From positions 95,461 to 159,460 of the forward strand of contig DASSHI010000036.1 in NCBI GenBank assembly GCA_035693025.1: a DNA stretch of 64,000 nucleotides, in the 5' to 3' direction. The position numbers and the translations under genes were made by a program. Under the pieces are notes generated by a model. That model ran no database searches, had not been told where the DNA came from, and saw only the letters and a list, made by a program, of their open reading frames with translations. Shown piece after piece: positions 60,070 to 64,000 of this stretch. This stretch comes from VRUE01 sp035693025. Its GTDB lineage: Bacteria; Actinomycetota; Thermoleophilia; Solirubrobacterales; 70-9. Numbering within the stretch: position 1 is the stretch's first letter; each line of letters starts with the position of its first letter.

Positions 60070-61218
60070 CTAACCGTTCGCTGAGAAGCCTCTTATCTTC
60101 GGCGTGAAGGCGGGCAGCTCGAAGCTGGCCCGGGCGCCGCCCAGCGGCGAGTCCTCGATCCAGACCCGGCCGCCGTGGGAGGCGAGAATCGAACGGGCGA
60201 TGCCGAGCCCCAGGCCGCTGCCGCCGGAGGCGCGGTCGCGCGCGGCCTCCGTGCGATGGAAGCGATCGAAGACGCGCTCGCGCTCGGCCGCCGGGATGCC
60301 GGGGCCGTCGTCGTCGACCCGGACGCGCAGGCCGCCGAGGACCGCGGTCGAGGAAACCGCGACCCGGCCGCCGGCCCCGGCGTGGCGGCGGGCGTTGTCG
60401 ATCAGGTTGCGCAGCACCTGCGCGATCAGGTCGGGGTCCGCGCGCAGAGATCCTCCGGCGAGCTCGCCGACCTCGACTCCTTCGCCGCTGGCACCGATCA
60501 ACTCGCGCAGGAACGAGTCCGCGGCCAACTCCTTCAGGGAGGGGCCGACCCCCTCGTCGAGACGGGCCAGGGCAAGGAGGTCCTCGACCAGCCGTTCGAC
60601 CCGCGCCATCTCCGCCAGCGCCAGTCCCTCCACCCGCCGCACCTCGGCGGCGTCGGGCGCCTCGCTGCGGGCGAGCACTTCAAGTTGGCCGCGGATCGCG
60701 GTCAGCGGGCTGCGCAGCTCGTGCGAGGCGTCGGAGACGAAGCGCCGCTGGCGGGCGAAGGCGTCCTCGAGGCGTTCGAGCATGTGGTTGAAGGCGTCGG
60801 CCAGCGCCCGCAGCTCGCCCGCCGCCGCGGGACCCGGGTCGAGCCGGGGGGAGAGGTCGCCCGCGTCGACCTCCGCCGCGGTCTCGGCAAAGCGCCGCAG
60901 CGGCGCCGCCGTCCGGGCAGCGAGGAGGTAGCCAGCGAGGAGGGCGGCGAGCAGAGCGGCGCCGCCGATCAGGAAGAAGGTCTTTTCGACGTCGCCCTGT
61001 GCATCCTTGATCGTCGAGAACCGCGAGCTCTCATCGACCTCGCCGCTGCCCTCCCCGGAGGCGGGGCCCTTCTTTGCCTCCTCGCGCTCGATCACGTTGG
61101 ACTCGTTTGCCATCTGCGCCCGCACGACCACGAAGACCGCCCCGAAGGCGAGCACCACGATCGCCCCGATCGAGAGCGCCAGGCGCCCGCGCAAGCCGAG
61201 CCTCGACCAGGCGCTCAT
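60070..61218 (-). CDS. HAMP-containing sensor histidine kinase
   Basis: 382 aa. Two membrane helices (residues ~14-36 and ~82-104) around a short ~45-residue sensor loop; HAMP ~100-155; HisKA with His in FVSDASHELRSPLTAIRG; ATPase N, G1 and G2 boxes (LIDNARRHAGAGG, VDDDGPGIP, GSGLGLGIARSI). Its start overlaps the response regulator stop by 4 bases. The small sensor domain, next to envelope redox proteins, suggests sensing of metal or redox state at the membrane. Confidence 0.93.
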   Translation of the reverse strand: MSAWSRLGLRGRLALSIGAIVVLAFGAVFVVVRAQMANESNVIEREEAKKGPASGEGSGEVDESSRFSTIKDAQGDVEKTFFLIGGAALLAALLAGYLLAARTAAPLRRFAETAAEVDAGDLSPRLDPGPAAAGELRALADAFNHMLERLEDAFARQRRFVSDASHELRSPLTAIRGQLEVLARSEAPDAAEVRRVEGLALAEMARVERLVEDLLALARLDEGVGPSLKELAADSFLRELIGASGEGVEVGELAGGSLRADPDLIAQVLRNLIDNARRHAGAGGRVAVSSTAVLGGLRVRVDDDGPGIPAAERERVFDRFHRTEAARDRASGGSGLGLGIARSILASHGGRVWIEDSPLGGARASFELPAFTPKIRGFSANG

Positions 61219-61886
61219 CGCTCGCGGAGTCGGTAGCCGACCGAGCGCACCGTCTCGATCGGAGCCGGGTCGTCGGGTAGGTCCAACTTGCGGCGCAGGT
61301 AGCCGACGTAGACCTGGACCACGTTGGTCCCCGGGTCGTGGTCGTAGTCCCAGACGGCGGCAAGTATCTCCTCTCGCGAGCAGACCCGTCCGGCGTGGCG
61401 CAGCAGATGGGCGAGCAGGTTCGCCTCGCGCTCGGGCAGCCGCACCCGCAGCTCCCCGCGGCTCGCCTGCCTGCTCAGCAGGTCGAGGCGGACGCCCCCT
61501 GCCTCGAGGGTGGTCTGGGAGGCATCGCCGGCCTCCCGAAGGCGGGAGCGGATGCGGGCCAGCAGCTCCTCGAAGGCAAACGGCTTGGTGAGGTAGTCGG
61601 TGGCGCCGAGGTCGAGTCCCTCCACCCGGTCGGCCACCTCGGCTTTGGCCGTCAGCATGATCACCGGCAACGCCGGCCTCTTCTCGCGGATCGCGCCCAG
61701 CACGTCGATGCCGTCCCGGCCGGGCAGCATGCGGTCGAGCACGACGAGGTCGGCGGCCCCGTTCAAGGCCAGACGTTCCCCGGCAATCCCGTCCCTGGCC
61801 ACCGTCACCTCGTAGCCCTCGCCCTCGAGCCCCCGGGACAGGAAGTCGGCGATACCCTCCTCGTCCTCGACGACCAGAATCTCCAC
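61215..61886 (-). CDS. OmpR-family response regulator
   Basis: 223 aa. Receiver: LVVEDEEGIADFLSRGLE (acidic site), Asp in LVVLDRMLPGRDG, Thr in VIMLTAKAE, Lys in DYLTKPFAFEEL. Winged-helix DNA-binding domain: LLSRQASRGELRVRLPEREA, VWDYDHDPGTNVVQVYVGYL, RRKLD. First gene of the minus-strand redox operon running to about 55.2 kb. Divergent from the ECF sigma gene across a 154-base promoter region. Confidence 0.94.
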   Translation of the reverse strand: MEILVVEDEEGIADFLSRGLEGEGYEVTVARDGIAGERLALNGAADLVVLDRMLPGRDGIDVLGAIREKRPALPVIMLTAKAEVADRVEGLDLGATDYLTKPFAFEELLARIRSRLREAGDASQTTLEAGGVRLDLLSRQASRGELRVRLPEREANLLAHLLRHAGRVCSREEILAAVWDYDHDPGTNVVQVYVGYLRRKLDLPDDPAPIETVRSVGYRLRER

Positions 61887-62040
61887 GTGCCGATGCTAGC
61901 CGCAGCTTGCGCGTTGGTGGCCCAGAAAGCCCCCGTCAGGGATCGGACGAGGCGTCGAGAGGCTCGCCAAACTGCTCCAGCGTGCTGAACACCTTGCCGG
62001 CTTGCAAGGTTTTTCAGTCTTCCCGCCACTAGAGCATTAG

Positions 62041-62640
62041 ATGGACGCCGAGCCAGGGGAAATACGAGAACTCGTCGCTGACCAAGTGCGGCGCTTTCGC
62101 GCGGGCGATGGTGACGCGGCCGAGCCGCTGGCCCGCCGCGCGCTTCGCATGTCCCTGCGCACCGCGTCTGCCTTGATGCGAAGTCGGGAAGACGCCGCAG
62201 ACGTCGCCCAGGAGGTTGCCGTAGACGTCCTGGACTCGTTGGGAAAGCTCCGCGACCCCGAAGCCTTCGATGCCTGGGTGCATCGGATAACCGTGCGTCA
62301 CGCCATGCGCCGGTTGAAGAAGGGGCGAAGCACGCGGAAAGTCGAGGCGCCGCTCGCGCTCCTGGACGAGGAAGGCCTCCGGGGAGCGATCCCAGGCGGC
62401 GATATCGACTCCAGGCTCGCCGCGCGGCAGGCGCTGGTCGGCGCACTCTCGCGACTGCCGGCGAGACAACGCATGGCGCTCGCGCTCCGCTACGTCCACG
62501 ACCTTCCCGACGCCGAGATCGCCGCCGCCCTCGGCTGCCGGGTGGGCACCGTCCACGCGCTCTTGTCTCGCGGCCGCAGATCGCTTCGTGAAGATCGCCA
62601 ACTCGTCGAGGTCACGCTCGACCTAAAGGAAGAAGGTTGA
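62041..62640 (+). CDS. ECF RNA polymerase sigma factor
   Basis: 199 aa. Region 2: GDAAEPLARRALRMSLRTAS, SREDAADVAQEVAVDVLDSL, DPEAFDAWVHRITVRHAMRR. Region 4: LSRLPARQRMALALRYVHDL, PDAEIAAALGCRVGTVHALL, SRGRRSLRED. Its stop overlaps the next gene start (TTGA/TTG), which encodes a membrane protein with the size and topology of an anti-sigma factor. Directs polymerase to extracytoplasmic stress promoters. Confidence 0.93.
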   Translation: MDAEPGEIRELVADQVRRFRAGDGDAAEPLARRALRMSLRTASALMRSREDAADVAQEVAVDVLDSLGKLRDPEAFDAWVHRITVRHAMRRLKKGRSTRKVEAPLALLDEEGLRGAIPGGDIDSRLAARQALVGALSRLPARQRMALALRYVHDLPDAEIAAALGCRVGTVHALLSRGRRSLREDRQLVEVTLDLKEEG

Positions 62641-63470
62641 CCATGCTCTCCGATCATGATGAGGCGCTGGCCAGAGCGGCCTTCGCCCCGGTTCGGGACA
62701 TAGAGCCCGAAGAGGACCTCGTCGAGCGTGTGGTCGCGCAGGTGGGCCGAAGTAAGAAGGCAACGCGGCGATTCGCCCTGGCACCCGCGCGGCCACGCCT
62801 CGCCCTGCAGGCGCTTGCGGCGCTGGTACTTCTCGGCGCGGCCCTCTACTCGGTGCCAGTCACCCGCGCGGCGATCGAAGGAACGGGGGAAAGCGTCGGC
62901 GGCGTCTTCTCCGGCTGGCTCGGCGGCGACTCCGCCGAGGCCCCCGGAAAGCCGCTGGGGGCCAGCGAAAAGCTTCCCGAATATATGGAATATCTCCACG
63001 ACAGCAAGGAACCGCGGGTGCTCGCCGAGGCCGGCCGCTACAAGCTCTATTCCTACATCGGCTCCGCCGGCGGCCTGAACTTCGAACTCGGCGGCATCGG
63101 TGTCGGCATGGGCTATCCGCGCGCGGCGGAACTCGGAAACGCCCCGTTGCATCTCCTCGATCCGGGGGCGCGGCAGCACGCCGACGCCCAGGGCCATGTC
63201 CCACTGTTCGGGATCGCGACCCGATCGGTGAGCAGTGTCGAACTCACCTACGAATCGGGGCAGCCCCTTCGGGTCTCCGGGGTCGACGGCGGCTTCGTCC
63301 TGCTCGCGGAACCAAGCCGCGGGCCGATCGAAGTGATCGCCCTCGATGCGGACGGCAAGGAGATCGGGCGGGAACCGATCGGCTACCCACTGGTCGATGA
63401 ATCGCCCGAACCGCCGCCGCCGGGGATCGATCGGAGCGGCCATGCGTCATCAGGTAGCCACGAACCCTGA
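62637..63470 (+). CDS. Membrane-anchored anti-sigma-like protein
   Basis: 275-277 aa, starting at TTG 62637 or, more likely, ATG 62643. Cytoplasmic ~50-residue acidic/helical N-terminus (DEALARAAFAPVRDIEPEED) and one membrane helix (LALQALAALVLLGAALYSVP). The extracytoplasmic domain of ~190 residues is beta-rich (GLNFELGGIGVGMGYPRAAE, SSVELTYESGQPLRVSGVDG). No zinc HxxxCxxC motif is present, so it is not a classic ZAS anti-sigma factor; coupling to the ECF gene is the main argument. From its stop to 63721 nothing is seen. Confidence 0.7.
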   Translation: MTMLSDHDEALARAAFAPVRDIEPEEDLVERVVAQVGRSKKATRRFALAPARPRLALQALAALVLLGAALYSVPVTRAAIEGTGESVGGVFSGWLGGDSAEAPGKPLGASEKLPEYMEYLHDSKEPRVLAEAGRYKLYSYIGSAGGLNFELGGIGVGMGYPRAAELGNAPLHLLDPGARQHADAQGHVPLFGIATRSVSSVELTYESGQPLRVSGVDGGFVLLAEPSRGPIEVIALDADGKEIGREPIGYPLVDESPEPPPPGIDRSGHASSGSHEP

Positions 63471-63721
63471 GCCTGCTCAGGGCACGTCCATAGCTGCATT
63501 TTTTGGCGCTCGTTCGAACAGGGGCCGCGTCGGCGGCCGCGATTCGCGTGCAGGTCGGACAGACGGGCCTCGGAGACTGAGATCAAGCTCATGGGGCAAC
63601 AGGCGACACGCAGCCGATCAATCGGATCGGGTGGGGTCGCTCTTCTGGGAGGCCACCGGAAGCCGTTGCGCTGCCGCTTTCACGCATTGCAGAAGCGCGA
63701 ATGGTGGTGTCGGGTCCATGT

Positions 63722-64000
63722 TCATCCGCCCTGGGGCCGTCCCATCACGCAGACCGCGGGGACCGGGCGCAGGTCCTCGACCAGCACCCTGTCGACGGAG
63801 AATCCGCCCTCGCGTAGCCGGTCGGCCAGTTCGTTCCCGAGATCCCGCGCTCGCTCCGGCGCGTAGTGGCGCGCGTCCCAGAAGATGTAGACGGTCCCAT
63901 CCCGGGCGAGGTGCTCGCGGACGGCACCGAGCGCCGGCTCCGGCTGCAGCCAGAAGGGAGCGACGTTGAAGGCGAAGACCTTGTCGAAGCGCCGGTCGCC
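63722..64000 (-). CDS. Class I SAM-dependent methyltransferase, C-terminal part (5' end outside window)
   Basis: The last 92 codons of a gene entering from the right edge. RFDKVFAFNVAPFWLQPEPA, LGAVREHLARDGTVYIFWDA, RHYAPERARDLGNELADRLR and EDLRPVPAVCVMGRP are the post-motif I/III part of a Rossmann-like methyltransferase (FDKVFAFNV, LxxDGxVYxF). The SAM-binding N-terminus is not in the window; the substrate is unknown. Confidence 0.8.
   Translation of the reverse strand, partial: GDRRFDKVFAFNVAPFWLQPEPALGAVREHLARDGTVYIFWDARHYAPERARDLGNELADRLREGGFSVDRVLVEDLRPVPAVCVMGRPQGG

Noticed and set aside
1..64000. CRISPR arrays, insertion-sequence transposases, rRNA genes
   Set aside because: No regularly spaced repeat-spacer pattern, no DDE or HUH transposase motifs and no rRNA sequence were seen on either strand.

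Overview
This 64 kb window is high-GC DNA with short intergenic gaps, many GTG and some TTG starts, lipoproteins, ECF sigma factors, DosS/NarL-type signalling and an actinobacterial (SCO6880-type) conjugation apparatus. Together these suggest an actinobacterium, most likely Thermoleophilia/Solirubrobacterales. That assignment is inference; no rRNA or complete tRNA is present.

Left part (1-15.0 kb) is the right end of an integrative conjugative element. It holds T4SS genes on the minus strand (VirB4-like ATPase running off the left edge, SCO6880 family, VirB6-like, VirB8-like, VirB2-like), two secreted proteins and a sigma factor with a membrane tail. On the plus strand are a lipoprotein, a lytic transglycosylase, excisionase, tyrosine integrase, a HicBA module, two unknown genes and an XRE-ImmA metalloprotease gene. 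It ends at a partial tRNA-Met-like 3' end (att site) at 14.95 kb.

From 15.0 to 34.96 kb the same tRNA 3'-end sequence recurs at about 15.2, 23.88, 30.49 and 34.95 kb. These copies divide the DNA into successive islands, each bordered by paired direct repeats that look like integrase arm sites and none containing an integrase. Island 2 carries a fatty acid desaturase, STAS protein, a divergent DUF2294 pair, an acyltransferase and an alpha/beta hydrolase. Island 3 carries a second, near-identical HicBA module and a 1493-aa nuclease-STAND ATPase-repeat protein resembling Avs antiphage sensors. Island 4 carries a MerR-like regulator, a small unknown gene, a Cys-rich DUF4417-like protein and a UvrD-family helicase. 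The array looks like serial accretion of cis-mobilizable elements in one tRNA site next to an ICE.

Right of a truncated oxidoreductase fragment (35.0-35.2 kb) and a VapBC-like pair, the window looks like host chromosome. From 36 to 55 kb is a stress/low-oxygen style set: usp-phosphoketolase-acetate kinase operon, ZIP and NRAMP-like transporters, an ABC exporter, a two-GAF DosS-like kinase, two NarL regulators, a CtpF-like P-type ATPase, a usp-HDAC-trehalose synthase-GNAT operon and an FAD oxidoreductase. Several of these share a CGGATGGC element upstream.

From 55 to 62 kb is a minus-strand envelope electron-transfer set (cupredoxin, ferric-reductase-like protein, ApbE, anchored acidic protein, cytochrome-b-like protein) under its own OmpR/histidine kinase pair. 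The window ends with an ECF sigma/anti-sigma-like pair and the 3' end of a methyltransferase gene.
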